NCBI GenBank assembly: GCA_026826555.1
Contig: JAKSZT010054335.1
Coordinates: forward strand, 3,295,762 to 3,359,761
Length of the DNA stretch: 64,000 nt
Direction: 5' to 3'
Source: Tolypeutes matacus
Lineage: Eukaryota > Chordata > Mammalia > Cingulata > Chlamyphoridae
A program made the position numbers and the translations under genes. The stretch's first letter is position 1, and every line of letters starts with the position of its first letter. Below the pieces are notes generated by a model. The model was given only the letters and a program-made list of their open reading frames with translations, was not told where the DNA came from and did not search any database. Shown in pieces: positions 11,583-22,990 of the stretch.

Positions 11583-12531
11583 TAAGATACTGAAGGAGAA
11601 AAACTGCCAGCCAAGAATTCTGTATCTGGCAAAGCTGTCCTTCAAAAATGAATGTGAGTTCAGAGTCTTCCAGACAAACAAAAACCGATGACAGAATATA
11701 TCACCAAAAGACCAGCTTTGCAAGAGATGCTAAAGGGGGTGCTGCAGCCTGAAAGGGAAAAACAAGGGTGAGAGACTTGGAGAAGAGTTTATCAAAGCCC
11801 CAATGAAGGAAAATGCATAGAATGAATTATTTGATTCTGTGTTTTTTGAATATCATTTAAAGTTTTAGACACTGGGACATTTATTCTGGAGAAACAGGGC
11901 AAAACTCCTGTTTGTAAGATAAGTCTTTCAGATGAAGAATATAAATCTAAATGGTAGTATTGTATAGTGTTTGGACTGTGCTTTGCTAAGTTACAGTTCA
12001 TACGTAAGATTAGAATTCTGAGCATGTTTTTGATGTATAAATTTAATCCAAATATAAGGATGGATACATCTTAAAGACACAACTTGAAAAGCAAATTCTT
12101 GAACAGTTAATAACTTGGTCAGTGTTATTAAAATGTTGGCTCATTGACTTTTGTTTTATGATAAAAGAAATAAGTGATTGCTTTCTCCCCTAGAAATATA
12201 CTCCTTTTACTATTCACTCTGTTTTCCTTGCTTCTGTAGAGTAAGTTGGTCACAAGGCTTAAATGTTTTTAATATTCATTTTGATTCAAAGTTGTCGTTT
12301 TTCAACAGTTAGTTTTTAAAATGTGCATTTTTTAATGAGTGGATTTTACAGATACATCATAATAAAGTGAACTGCTACATTTAAAAAAAAATAGGATGAT
12401 GTGAGAGAGGGAGTGGGGTACACAGGAATCCCTCATAATTTCTATATAACTTTTCTGTAATCTAAAACCTCTTTAAAAATAAAGTTTATTATATTTTTTT
12501 AAAAATTAAGAAAAAAAAAATTTTTACTACA

Positions 12532-12815
12532 ATACCATCAACTAATCTACACATCTTATTCAGTTTTCTCCAATTGTCCCACTAACGTCCTTGTTCTGTT
12601 CCAGGATCCCACATCACATCATTTGCATCATGTTTCCTTAGTCTCTTCCAATCCATCTTCAGTCTTTGACTTCCATGACCTTGACCCTTTTCCTTTTTGA
12701 GGTGAAATTCACATAACATAAAAATACCCGTTTTAAAGTGTGCGGTTTAGTGGCGTTTAGCACATCCACGATGCTGCACAGCCACCACCTCTGCCCAGTC
12801 CCAAAGCGTCTTTGT
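12532..12815 (-). mobile_element. Old L1 3' UTR fragment
   Basis: Reads as antisense L1M-type 3' UTR (caattgtcccactaacgtcc; cataacataaaaatacccg; ttaaagtgtgcggtttag). It is the continuation of the fragment before the HAL1-like insertion. Confidence 0.6.
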
Positions 12816-14196
12816 CAGGCCTTGGCCCTTTTGGAGACGAGAGGCTGGGTGGTCTGTCGGGTGCGCTGCAAGCTGGGTCTGCGTGAGGCTTCTCACGCCG
12901 GGCTGAGGCCGTGCACTCTTGGAACCTACACTGCCAGGAGCACGCCAGGAAGACGCGACTCGGCGCTGGTGGTGTCTGCAGAACGTCCCTCAGCTGGGTT
13001 TGCCTGATGCTTCCGTGTGATTAGATTGAGGTCATTGGCGAGAACACCGCCGAAGTGCACCCTGTCCGAAGGCGTGGGACGCCGCCACGTCTCGTTAGGG
13101 CTGATGTTAATTTTGACTGCTCAGCTGAGGTGGTATGTGCAAGGCTTTGCCACTGTAAAGATGCTGTTTTTCCTCTTGTGATTAATAAGCATCTTTAGCC
13201 TACAACTTCTTAAAGCCAAGAATCTTAAACCTCTGAGATGCATATGGGAAGAAAGAGTGCTGGAGAATTGACCCAGGCAACAGTCAGATCTCAGTTTCCC
13301 TTTCTGCCTACCAGAAAGGATTATGCCAGTTATATAAGGATCTTGTGTGGAAAAGAAGAGGCTACCCAGAACGAGGTACACAGGTCTTTCCAAGGTGGTC
13401 TCAGGCTATGCAAATGAGCAGTACCCCTCCCTGGCAAACCCACAACAAATCCCTTTGACTTCCAGAAGAGATGGAGAAGGTGGAGTCCCCACTGGGGAGC
13501 CAAAAGCCCCCGTGGAGGGTGGAGTGGGCCTGGAGAGCTGGCCTGGCTGTGCCTTTAACTCCTTTGAGCTTTTCCCCACCCCATCACCCTCTTTCCGTGG
13601 CCTGGCGGGTGAGTCGCAGCCAGCACCCAGAGGCAGGTGAGTGGGCCGCTTGGGAGAGGCCCAGGGTGCATCTAGTGCATGGCCAGGCCCGCGCCTGCCC
13701 TCACCTCCCTGCGATACTCTGGGCACCACCCAGCTGCCCGCTGCACGTTGGCTTGCCGCACACACACCTGCTTCCTCGCCTGCATGCTGCTTGTTTCCTG
13801 CACACTCCCCTTAACCCGTCATCCTTTGTCATGCTGAGTTTGCTGCGCCTACCACGGGGGTGGGGGGGGGTGGCTGAGAGCACTTGGGGGGGGGGGTCTC
13901 AGGGCATGGGTGACCCAGGATGCTGCTGACGCCTGCCCCCGCCCAGAAGCTGGGCCTACCCTCATGCCCGTGGCAGAAGAGGAGGAAGGGCTGGGGGTGG
14001 GTGGGAAGCACGCACCAGTTCTGTGTGAAGGCCCTGCTTGCTGTTCTCCATGCCGCCCACCCCAGCCCTCCCAGGCCTGACCAGGCCCCTCCTCACCCCC
14101 TGGGCCTCACTGCTCTGCTGGCCCAAGACTGGGGGGTGGGGTGAGAGTGCACGGCCCTGTGCCATGCTGACCCTCTGTATCCCATTGTCCCTCCAG
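12816..14196 (+). other. ZDHHC3: ZDHHC3 intron, no feature seen
   Basis: Intronic sequence up to the acceptor at 14196. It includes G-runs at about 13856-13871 and 13888-13897. I see no exon. Confidence 0.5.
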
Positions 14197-14454
14197 ACCA
14201 TTGAGCGCCTCAAGCGAAAGAATCAGCCCAGGCAGCGGACAGGCGGCTGGAAGGTGTTAGAAGAGACCTTTGGCGGGCGTTTTTCCCTGAACTGGTTCAA
14301 CCCCTTCTCCCGACCATGTCAGCCAGAGATCCCCAGTGACAAGGACTTGGTGCGGCAGGTGGCATCGCTGTCAGATATCAACACCACCGAAATGACAGAG
14401 GAGCAACTGGAGAAGGATGACGACGAGGACTCCATGGAGGTGATAGACGAGTAG
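14197..14454 (+). CDS. ZDHHC3: ZDHHC3 alternative terminal exon, long C-terminus
   Basis: This exon follows a strong polypyrimidine tract and acceptor (cattgtccctccag) and encodes 85 residues plus TAG. It starts TIERLKRKNQPRQR and ends EDSMEVIDE. It joins in phase 0 to the TM4 exon at 1669. The tail is cytosolic: a basic start, then a region rich in F and W (ETFGGRFSLNWFNPFSRPCQ) that parallels the FGHPFSLGW region of the short form, then an acidic end (EEQLEKDDDED). That parallel suggests the two terminal exons arose by duplication or serve equivalent roles next to the active site. The frame is open with no damage. Assignment as a ZDHHC3 isoform rests on position, phase and the related motif. 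I recall a longer human isoform with such a tail but cannot align it here. Confidence 0.82.
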   Translation, partial: TIERLKRKNQPRQRTGGWKVLEETFGGRFSLNWFNPFSRPCQPEIPSDKDLVRQVASLSDINTTEMTEEQLEKDDDEDSMEVIDE

Positions 14455-16770
14455 ATGCTGCCCGGGGCGAGAACCAGACCCTAAATGTCACCGTCAACCT
14501 TCGTCCTGTGGTTGTGGCTAAAGGGGCTCATGAGTATGACACGCTTCCCGGCCACCCTCCGTTCTCCCTCTCTCCAAGCTGGGCCAAGGCTGGGGGTGGG
14601 GGTGGGCTTGAAATGGCAGAGGAAGATGAGGGACTTGCTCTGAGTTCACCTAAGAGGAGTCTGCCCCTTGTGTGATCCTCAGGAGCCATTCTCCAAGACA
14701 AGGCGGTCTCCTCAGATTCACGGCCTCTAACCAGGGCAGCCCAGGGACAGAAAAGAGCTCGCCCTTGACTCTCCTTGGGATGCCTGCGTTCCTGGCTTTT
14801 GAAAACCAAGGCCATAGTGTCCTGATGGAAGGAAGGAGGGGCTGGCCTTGGGGACCTGGTTTTGGACCTTGACATCAGGAGAGACTACCTAGAAAGGCTG
14901 CAGGGATCCCCGTTGCTCCCCAGAGAGGACTTCTCCCTGCAGCCTAAATTAGTAGAAAGGCGTGGCCAGCACAGCTCCCTTCAAGGGGCCAGGCTTGGTT
15001 TGAACGTGCATCCCCAACACTAGGCTATATGCATACACACGTGCAGGGCATACCGGGTTGGAAACAGCCCTGAGTTACGTCAGTGGTGCCAAAAATAAGT
15101 TCCCAAACCATAGACCCTAGAATCTTCACTGAGTCAGCTTGGAACTGCCCTGCCTTGTGGTCAAATCCATCCTTTCACAGGGAGGTGGGCGGAGGACCTA
15201 GGGAGAGCTGCAGGAGACTCTGCACCCTCCCCCGTGAGAACTTATGTAACTTTCCCTCCTGGGAAGAATGTAGCAACCCACATGGGCAGAGCTGACCAGA
15301 AATCCTGCCCTTGCGTGAAAGGCCAGTTTTTCCAAGATGGCGTCCATCTTGTCTTCTGGAAGGATGGTGGTGAACAGAGCCTACAGAGAAAGACAGACAG
15401 ACAGACACATACCCACCCCACACACTACCAGGATGGGCTGGACCTTAAGTCGCCCCATTTGAAGCCTGAGGTGTCTGTGACCATTCTTGAAGGTCCAAGC
15501 AGGGAGGGGCTCTTGGGCTCCTAAACCCTGATTGCACTGCTCACTGAAGCAGCGGCTTCCACGCAGACCCCCACAGAAGGGTCTGTCCCAGTCTAACCTG
15601 AGAACTGGCTCCACCCATCCCCCAGCCTAGGCCTTTGTTCTTCCCTTTGACCCTTGCCCCGATATTAGGGGCCCCAGAACGGGTGGAAGGCGGAAGCACT
15701 AGGTAGAGCCTGCCATGCAAGGTGTGTTTCAGGGCTAAAGAGTGTGAGACCTGGCCCAGAGGCCTGGAGCCCCAGTAAATTGGGGGTGAATGTCAGAGTG
15801 TGGAGGTGCAGCCCCTGGTCATCGAGAAAGGAGGGCTGTGGTGAACATGGGAAAAGGAACGGAGCCGAGCAGCGCCCTAGTCCTTGGGATGGCATCCTCC
15901 GGCCTTCTCGGAAGGGTGGTGATTCTGCCAGAGCCCCTCTGGCCACAACCAATGACCCCCCCCCCCGGGGCCTGGGGAGAGTTTCTCAGAGGAGTCTGTT
16001 CCCCAGGCCAGCTGTGTCCTGTGCCCTGCGAGGGGCGACCCCAGGACAGGCAGGCGGCCCTCCCCACCCAGGCTGCAGGCTTATTGTCTTGGTCCACATC
16101 AGCTTTAACATTTACTCGTGACGATGCAGGGAGCCCAGGTCGGCGCTAAAGCCTGGTAGCTTGCAGTCTGCGCGGTGCACACGGCCCTGAGACAGAGCTG
16201 CTCTCTGACCGTGGGGCCCCCATGTTCCTAACCCATCAGAAGGCAGCGCCCGGGTGCCAGCGTGCTGGATTGTACACACCTCCGAGGAAAGCAGGGCCGG
16301 CCCCTGGAGTTCCCCAAGGCAGCCGCAGGCAGAGCAAGGGAAGAGGGTTCGCTGGCCGCCGTTTGCTGACGACACCAGGCTCTGCGGAGGTCGGGGGGGT
16401 GTGCAAGATCACACGGCCTTGGTGCTCCTCCTGGGGCCAGCCGGCCCCCAGGGCAGGCCTGTCCTCTTAGATCGGCTGCTCTGGAAAGGACATGGAGGGG
16501 ACGGGGATCCTCAGGCCCGGCCCGCATCGCGGACACGCCTCCACGCCAGAGCCTCAGGCGCGTTGTTCCAGGGCTGGACTGGCCACAGCCAGGATTAGGT
16601 GTGTGGATCATAGCCTCGGGCCCCGCGCCAGGGCAGCAGTGCCGTGGTGGCCGGGGACAGCGCCACGCTCAGCTCGGCGGCTGACTGAGGGGGCGCGCCT
16701 GATGCCCCGGGGCCGTGGTCTGCGGAGAGGAGGCCGCCCTCCCCCTGAATAAAGCGCTCTCTGCCCAGCC
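14455..16770 (+). other. ZDHHC3: ZDHHC3 3' UTR, long isoform (probable)
   Basis: Inferred from the stop at 14452-14454 to the AATAAA at 16748. The 2.3 kb contains no recognisable interspersed repeat, in contrast to its surroundings. A short GACA repeat (acagacagacagacac, 15392-15407) is present. The end point is inferred. Confidence 0.5.
16748..16753 (+). terminator. ZDHHC3: Poly(A) signal, ZDHHC3 long isoform (candidate)
   Basis: Canonical AATAAA (ctgaataaagcgctctc) about 2.3 kb after the long-isoform stop. It is the first AATAAA I find downstream of that stop. Confidence 0.5.
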
Positions 16771-19167
16771 TCGGTGGCTGCAGTCTCCTGCGTCCAGCAG
16801 CAGCTGGCAGCCTCGGCGCTGGCGGCGGCCTCCAGGCCTCTCGGCGTCACTGGGTCCGGGACCGGGTGGGAAAGCGTGGGCGTCGACTCGGGCCCCCACA
16901 GCGGCCGCGCAGGGTTGCTCACGGATTGCCCCTCTCTGCCATCTCCCGTGTGCTGCCCCCACAGAGGGATAAAGTCACCTTTCATGCAATAAGCATTTAG
17001 TGGATGCCCACTGTGTGCCAGGGAGGTGGGCATTTGGGCAAGAGCAGCCAGGATTGTTGCTTTTCCACTTTAGAACCCATCCCCAGCTGGAGGGCCTACG
17101 GGGGGGGGGGGGAAGGAGACTGAGCTACATATTCTGTCCAGAAATATCTTGCAAATTACATGCAAAATAACCCCCGCGTGCATGCCCCTCCCTGGGTGTT
17201 GTCCAGTGAGGGGCGCTGGACATCCTGACGGGGCCCAGAGAAAAGAAGCCTGGCCCATTGGCCTGGGAAATTCGAAGAATCCAATGGCTGCCCAAGTGCC
17301 CACGTGATACCCAGCACTGGAACCTTAAAGGCTTGTTCACATAAAAAAGTGCCTCAGGTGACCACAAGTCACCTTGAAGCAGCCAGAGTTTAATGAAGAG
17401 CATATGGATCCTGTAAGCAGGTCTCTGGAGAGCAGAACAAGAGGGAAGGTGTGTAAGTTGCTGGAGAAGGGCTTTCAGTTGGCACGAGAGCCTCCTTGCC
17501 AGGAGACGTTCCCACTGGAAGGCCCTGCTCCAGGAAGAGGACGCTGCTGGCGAGGGTTCTCCCAGGCCTGCTTGAAAAGCTTGAGGCCTCACCTCCAGCT
17601 TCTGAGAAGCCCCCTCCTCCCTGGGGTGGGCGGGCCTCTACCCTCGGAGGGAGAGCTGCGCCTGGAGAAGAGCTGGTAGCCAGGCTTGGGGGAGTGCAGG
17701 GCGGCCTCCTGTGGCGCCTGCCAGCACCTGCCTCCCGGCCCCCACAGGCCCAGCGGGTCCAGCACTGGTGAGGTGACATGGCAGGGAGGGCACGCAGCTC
17801 CAAGTGGAAGCCCCCACCTTGGGCTTGTCTTCTTTACCCCAAAGGCCAAGAAGGGGTACGTTGTTTTCAAGGCAGCCAGAGTCGGCATCACCCCTAGCTG
17901 GCCTGAGCCCTCTGTGCTTGAGGCGGAGGCTCAGAAAGGCCGGAAGGCAGCTTCATTCCTGGGGAATGGTTCATCCTGAGGTAAATTTTACTTCCTGGGC
18001 CATGAGAGGGCGGAAATGGAGGAGAGAGAGAAGGAGAAACAAGGGGCTCAGAAATTCATGAACTGATCGTGGGCCACATCCACAACTGTTCCTGCAAAGG
18101 CATGCCTGTCCGGTGGCATGTGTGAGGGGCTGGGGCGGAGGGCTGCCTGGAGTTGGTGCTGGCAAGTAGCAGCAAGATGTCTGGTCAGGACTGAGGTGGA
18201 GAAGGTCAGGCCTGAAAGAGGGGGCAGTGTCAGCAGGAGGGATGTGGTTGTCCATCATCCCCCCACCCATGCACTGGCCCCTTTGAAGGATCAAGATTTT
18301 AGCCCATCAGCACCATCCCTCACGGGCCACAGGGGCCACTGGGTCACCCACTGCCCCCGAGGGGCTGGGATCCTTGACCCTGGAAGGTGGTAAAGGTATC
18401 GAAGGCCCAGTCAGCCCTTGGGAAGAGCACAGGTCGTGGAGCCGGGCCCAAGACACCCACAGTTTCGAGGTGAACAAAGCTGTGGAAGGTAGAAGACAAA
18501 CCCATGTCCGAGGGCTCTCAGCCCTGCTCCTGGGCTCGGCGGCAGCCGGCCTCGGGCTCAGTGTGTGCCAGCACACCCAGCAGGCCTCAGGAAAAGCCTC
18601 CAGCCCACCTGCTCCTCAGACCTGGCCCCCTTCACAGGAGCCACAGAAGCTGGGGAAGAGCTTCCACGAGAGGAGGTGAGTGGACTTCCCGCCGGCCCAG
18701 CCCAGTGCTGCGAGGACATCCCCAGTTGAATGGCGCCTCCCGGGCCAGCTGAGCCCTGGGGCTGAGGAGGTGGCACCTTCTCACGTGGGCTTCCCTTAGT
18801 CCCAAAGCACACTCCAGGGCAGGGGTCTGTGGCTCTGGGTGCTTGTGCTTCTGAGCCTGGGCCATGGTGGCCCTGCTCTTGAGGCCACGGCTGGACGCGG
18901 AGGTGCTCCAGGGCCCAGCCGGGTGTTCTAGCTGTAAAAGAGGCGACCAGGAGATCCCACATGACGTGACCTAGTGGGCCTGCCTGCCTGTGGCTCTAGT
19001 TGAGTTGCCCTTTGAACTCCTGATCTTACACACAGTTGGCTCTTGACTCTGCCCTCATATGAGCAAACAAATATAATCTGCCATGATCTGAAAGCCAGTC
19101 ACAAAGTAGGAAGCCTGAGATGCTCGGTCAGTGCGCCTGCCTCCATGTCCACAGCGTCAGGGAGAGG
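16771..19167. other. Intergenic, between ZDHHC3 and TGM4 remnant
   Basis: About 2.4 kb with no recognisable gene. A run of 13 G starts near 17100. GC-rich open frames of 100-155 codons occur on both strands without similarity to known proteins. Confidence 0.5.
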
Positions 19168-19258
19168 CTGGCCGGCGAGGAGAGCACTCTTCTCAGCATG
19201 AACCTCTTTCACTTGGTGGCAGATGCCTCGGATCCAGCCTTCACCGGGGCGCACTGTA
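19168..19258 (-). pseudogene. TGM4: TGM4 last-exon remnant
   Basis: On the minus strand this begins after an AAG (a weak acceptor) and reads TVRPGEGWIRGIC, then QVKEVHAEKSALL. These parts resemble the two ends of the last exon of TGM4 (prostate transglutaminase): the TVQPGE... start and the ...QVKEINAQK... C-terminal end. About 18 codons that should lie between them are missing. The expected stop after the C-terminus is also absent, and the frame runs on to a TGA near 19099. It lies 1.6 kb downstream of the better preserved remnant at 20836-20971, in the correct order and orientation. The match is short, so confidence is moderate. Confidence 0.6.
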
Positions 19259-19699
19259 CTTGGGACTAATGGCCTCCGCAGCTGCACCATCCTGGAAAGG
19301 TCAAGGGCACGCGGACGCGATCTGCCAGGAGGGGGCGGCGTGCCCTGCGTGAGGAAGCAGGAGCCCCAGCCTCGGTGCTGCCTCTTTGGAAAGACCCGGT
19401 TATTCGACGGCACAGCGTGCTGGGCCGCCACCTCAGATGCTGCTAGCACCCCTGAGTGTGGCTGCCGGGGCCCCTGCTCAGAGGTCACACTCAGGCCCTG
19501 GGGGTTGAAACGCAGCCGCTGGGCCCAGGTCAGCCTCAGCCTGGTGTCTGGTCCACAGGGTGAGTCTCACCACTTCAATCAGCACGCCAAAATCGTTGGT
19601 TTCCATATAGGCCAGCACACGGCAGTTAAAAAATGTAACGCAAAGCATTTCCTTCACAAGCGCTACAAAGGCTACACTGTACCTTGGAGTTAATTCACC

Positions 19700-20550
19700 C
19701 AGGAATGTGCACGTTACAGATTAAAACAGTCGACGTCTTCTAAAGATCATAAAGAAGACCTGGATAAATGAAACAATATCCCACATTCCAAATGAGAAGA
19801 CTCAGTCTTCTCAACAAATCAATAAATTCGATGCAGTACCCATCAAAATCCCAACAATATTTAAACGAGATATGACAAGACAATTCTAAAAGTTCTATGG
19901 ACAAGAAGAATGAGGGGGCATTTGCTTATTATATATCGACATGTTCTGTTGGACTACAGTAACTTATATGGCACAGTTTTACATTAATATGCAAATTAAG
20001 AGTCCAGAGATCCAGAAATGTATGGGAATTAACATAATAAAAGTAACATTTCAAAGCACTAGGAAAATGATAGTTTATTCAATAAAGTCCATACACAAAA
20101 AGTTAAATTCCAGATAAATAATTGTGAAAATAAGGCCAAAAATTCTAAGAAAAGCATAGGAAAATATTTCTATATTCTTGGGATGACATGAAACCCAGGA
20201 CCCATAAAGGAAAAGATTGACAAATTTGGCTATATTAAATTACTAATGGTGAAAGGCATCTTAGAGGTTAAAAAAATAGACTACAAAATGCTACTTGCTA
20301 CAGAACACTCTTCTGTGTAAAGAGTGCACACAAATCAATATGAAAGATAAATGACTCGGTAGAAAATGGGCAAAGGATACGAACAGGCAAGTCACGGTAT
20401 ATAGTCAATTATCAAAAAATATTCAGCCACAAATGATCAGAGAAGCAAGTTAAAGCAACAGTGAGATTAACCATTACTTGGCAAAAATCAAAAAGATCTG
20501 TTGGAGCATAAGTCAATGCAACCTTTTGGGAAAGCACTTTGGCACAATCA
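19700..20550 (+). mobile_element. Old L1 fragment (ORF2 end and 3' region)
   Basis: Plus-strand sequence of the L1 ORF2 C-terminal type: aagaagacctggataaatga, then catcaaaatcccaacaatat, cccaggacccataaaggaaa and cacaaatgatcagagaagca. It contains multiple stops and indels. It lies inside the last intron of the TGM4 remnant. Confidence 0.7.
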
Positions 20551-20551
20551 A

Positions 20552-20716
20552 AATAGAGCAGATGTGGCTTAGGCAGTTGGGTGCCCGCCTCCCTCTTGGG
20601 AGGTCCTGCATTCGGTCTCCAGTGCCTCCTAAAGGAAGAAACAGACAATGAGCAATAAAAATAAAACAATGAGCAAACAGACAAGGGAGCCATCTCGGGG
20701 TGGGGAAAAAAATTTT
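20552..20716 (+). mobile_element. Short tRNA-derived SINE (monomer)
   Basis: gagcagatgtggcttaggca is the A-box region and ctgcattcggtctccagtgc the B-box region, followed by an A-rich tail. It is diverged. Confidence 0.7.
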
Positions 20717-20835
20717 TTTTTAATATTATAATCCCATTCTGGGAATTCATATTTCAGAAACACTTGCCCATATGTGAAAAGATATGTCCAGAGTTCATTT
20801 CTGTCCTATTTGTAAGATCACTTGGGCAGACTCAC

Positions 20836-20971
20836 ACCAAGTCAAAAGTCTGCAGCCGGGAGACACCCAGGCTTCCCAAAGAGAACTTGGCATTCATCGA
20901 GGGATGTCCTGGGAATTCTTGAAGACACAAGTGCAGGTAAGCAGCTGGCCAGCTCTGCCTGAGTTAGGCAC
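20836..20971 (-). pseudogene. TGM4: TGM4 penultimate exon, frameshifted
   Basis: TGM4 encodes the prostate transglutaminase, a secreted Ca-dependent cross-linking enzyme that forms the copulatory plug in rodents. On the minus strand a good acceptor (ccaccctgctacag) precedes a frame reading VPNSGRAGQLLTCTCVFKN and then SQDIP, like the C-terminal beta-barrel region of mammalian TGM4. After IP the frame hits TGA. The match continues in another frame (KFSLGSLGVSRLQTFD), so one base has been lost between these parts. The exon ends in a perfect donor (GTGAGT). The splice sites are intact but the reading frame is broken. Position between ZDHHC3 and TMEM42, and strand, match the conserved gene order. 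I find none of the upstream exons, including the catalytic Cys exon (GQCWVFAG), between here and TMEM42. Confidence 0.83.
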
Positions 20972-22976
20972 CTGTAGCAGGGTGGGGATGAGAGAAGACA
21001 CATGCGTCCCGTGCCTGTTTTCATGATACGTGCAGTGGAGGAGAACCCACTGGGGAGTATTTTGACCCAGGGTTGCGTGTATGTCACAGACCTGTAGCCT
21101 GCAGAGAAACAGCAGTCCCCCCCCCCGGAGCCTCACACCCTGAGCCTCGTCAGAGATGTGTTAAGGAGCTCGAGAAGTGCAGTCCCATGCCAGCCAGGGT
21201 CCGAGCCTGACCCGTGTCCTGGCCCCTTTACTGCCAGAACCAGGGGCCCTCCTGACCAACCTGGAGGCCATCTGTGCTGCCTCGTCCCCGCCTGGGGTTC
21301 TGAGACCCCTTAGCAGGAAGGCTGGATGCAGCCTCCCCAGGAGGGCCCTTGAAACAAGGGGCGCTTGCAGGGAAGGGGTCCCACAGACACCCTCCCTGAG
21401 TTCAGGGTCAAGCAGATGTGTGAGCTCCGTGCCTGCCAAGCACAAGTTCCTCCCACACCGTGGCTCCTTCCTGACCCTTGGCCTTGGGTCCCACCTCACA
21501 AGGCCCAAAACACCAGAGGAGCTTCCCAGCCAGGCTGGAAGGAACAGACGCGGAGCCTCCCCATGCCCACCCTGTGCAGCCCTGAGCCCTGGGCGTGGTG
21601 GTGCCCCTGCTCCCCTGCCCGGCCCTGACCCAGCCCTCTTCCAGCACAGGCCCTGGGTCCCCAGGCCACGCTGGGCCTGCGTCCTGTCTGCATGTTTCAG
21701 GCTTGATATCATTGTATTATCTTTATCCTAATGTCTGTTATCCCCTCTCACACCTCCTCGTTTCTCGCCCCCATTGGCAGCAGAGCCCTCCTCATTCCTG
21801 AAACGCAGCCAGAGCCAAGCAGGGGCGGACCGGCCAGGCTAAGCTGGAGCCTCAGACGCCCCTGGAAACATGGCCGGCTGGAGGGCCACGTGCTGCCCCC
21901 AGCCCCTCTCAGGAGCTGGAAGAAATACCTGGTTAAGCCACGGGGCTGGGGTGAGACCCCCAAGGAAAACTCGACATTTCCAGCACGACAGGAGGGCGGG
22001 CGGCCGGCCCCTCCGCCCTGGCCCCTGGCCGCAGAAATGTCAAGGGACACTCTTAAAGGGGGCCAGCTTCGCCTGCCTGGGGTCCCCACTCACAACACAG
22101 CTACTGGGGCAGGGGCCACAGGCCCCCCACCACAGGCCAGGCCAAACCAAAAGGCCGCGGCTTCAGCTGCGAAGGACTCGGCGGTGCGTAGCCTCGCGTG
22201 GCCCTCTCCAGAGGCTCCGGCGCTGAGCGGCCTGGCTCCCGCCGCCTCTCCACTGCCCCGTGAGGGTCCCAGAGGCCACGGGTGCCCTGCCCTCAGCGCC
22301 CATTGCCTCCAGCCCCTTAGGCTGAGGCTCACAGCACCCGCCGGCTCCCCCTGCCTGGTGGCCTGGGAGCAGGACCCTGGGCCCTGGCGCTGGCTGTGCC
22401 CACTCCTCCTCGCCCTGGAGCTCCGCGCCCCCATGGCACCCACTCGGCATCTGTGGAAGGCAAAGCTTCCGCGCTCATCTCCTCCTCCACTTTGGGTGGA
22501 CAGTGTTGAAGTGGCCAAGCTAAAATATTACGGAACACGTCAGGCTTCACTGTCAGGCTGCTGCAGCCGGAGGGAACGCGGCAGCTCCCTGACACACAGC
22601 CACCGCCCAGGACAAACGGACATGCCAGCCCCTCGGGGGCAAAACAGGGCCCTTCACAACAGGGCTCAGGCAAACGCTCTCCGGACAATTAAACTTTGAT
22701 TCAGTGTTAGGGGAACTGCCAACAGCAAGAACAAGGCAATGCAGCCGAAAACCACGGGCACAGCCTATCAACGGGCAACTCGCTGAGAAGAAAACCCCAC
22801 GGCCAACGTGAAAAAATATCCAGGAGACGCAAGTTTAAATCAAGTACCATGTTGTTATGCATCTATTGATAAAAACTCAAGGCTGTTGACATGGATTGTA
22901 ATTTTGAAATTTTGAAACAACCTATATGTCTACCAATAGGGTAAAGGTCACATAAACTAAGGGATTTCCAGCCATT
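20972..22976. other. GC-rich segment, no exon recognised
   Basis: Should contain upstream TGM4 exons if the gene were intact, but I recognise none. It contains compositional open frames up to 322 codons (21731-22699) without protein similarity. From about 22800 the sequence becomes A/T-rich and L1-like. Confidence 0.45.
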
Positions 22977-22990
22977 AGAATCCCATTAAG

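Larger units (their letters stand above)
10393..11780 (+). pseudogene. L1/HAL1 ORF1 (nucleic-acid chaperone), broken
   Basis: The frame encodes an L1 ORF1p-like protein. The N-terminal part begins at the ATG at 10393. A coiled-coil segment follows with regular heptads (around LQRKVTDLMGMKGAIDDIK, from about 10829), then an RRM-like region (around 11040-11250). A C-terminal domain follows (from about 11225), with the REKERILKAAREKQ motif and, after the second SINE, NCQPRILYLAKLSFKNE. Disabling changes are an in-frame TGA near 10968, a frame change before 11038, two SINE insertions and a stop after the second SINE near 11690. In intact elements ORF1p trimers coat the element's RNA. This copy cannot encode a full protein. 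Confidence 0.8.
10245..12531 (+). mobile_element. HAL1-like (half-L1) retroelement, ORF1 only
   Basis: A plus-strand insertion bracketed by the direct repeat ttttactaca (10235-10244 and 12532-12541). It contains an L1 ORF1-type reading frame from about 10393 to 11780 and then about 700 bp of A/T-rich 3' UTR ending in AATAAA (12478-12483) and an A-rich tail. No endonuclease or reverse transcriptase sequence lies between ORF1 and the tail, which fits the HAL1 family rather than a normal L1. Two DAS SINEs (10608-10795, 11398-11582) interrupt ORF1. Without them the element would be about 1.9 kb. Confidence 0.75.

Noticed and set aside
19562..19693. Possible conserved peptide (HHFNQHAKIVGFHIGQH) on the plus strand
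   Set aside because: I could not link it to any known protein; it lies next to an old L1 fragment and is probably repeat-derived or random.
21731..22699. 322-codon open frame
   Set aside because: Compositional, no recognisable domain, and it overlaps long open frames on the other strand.
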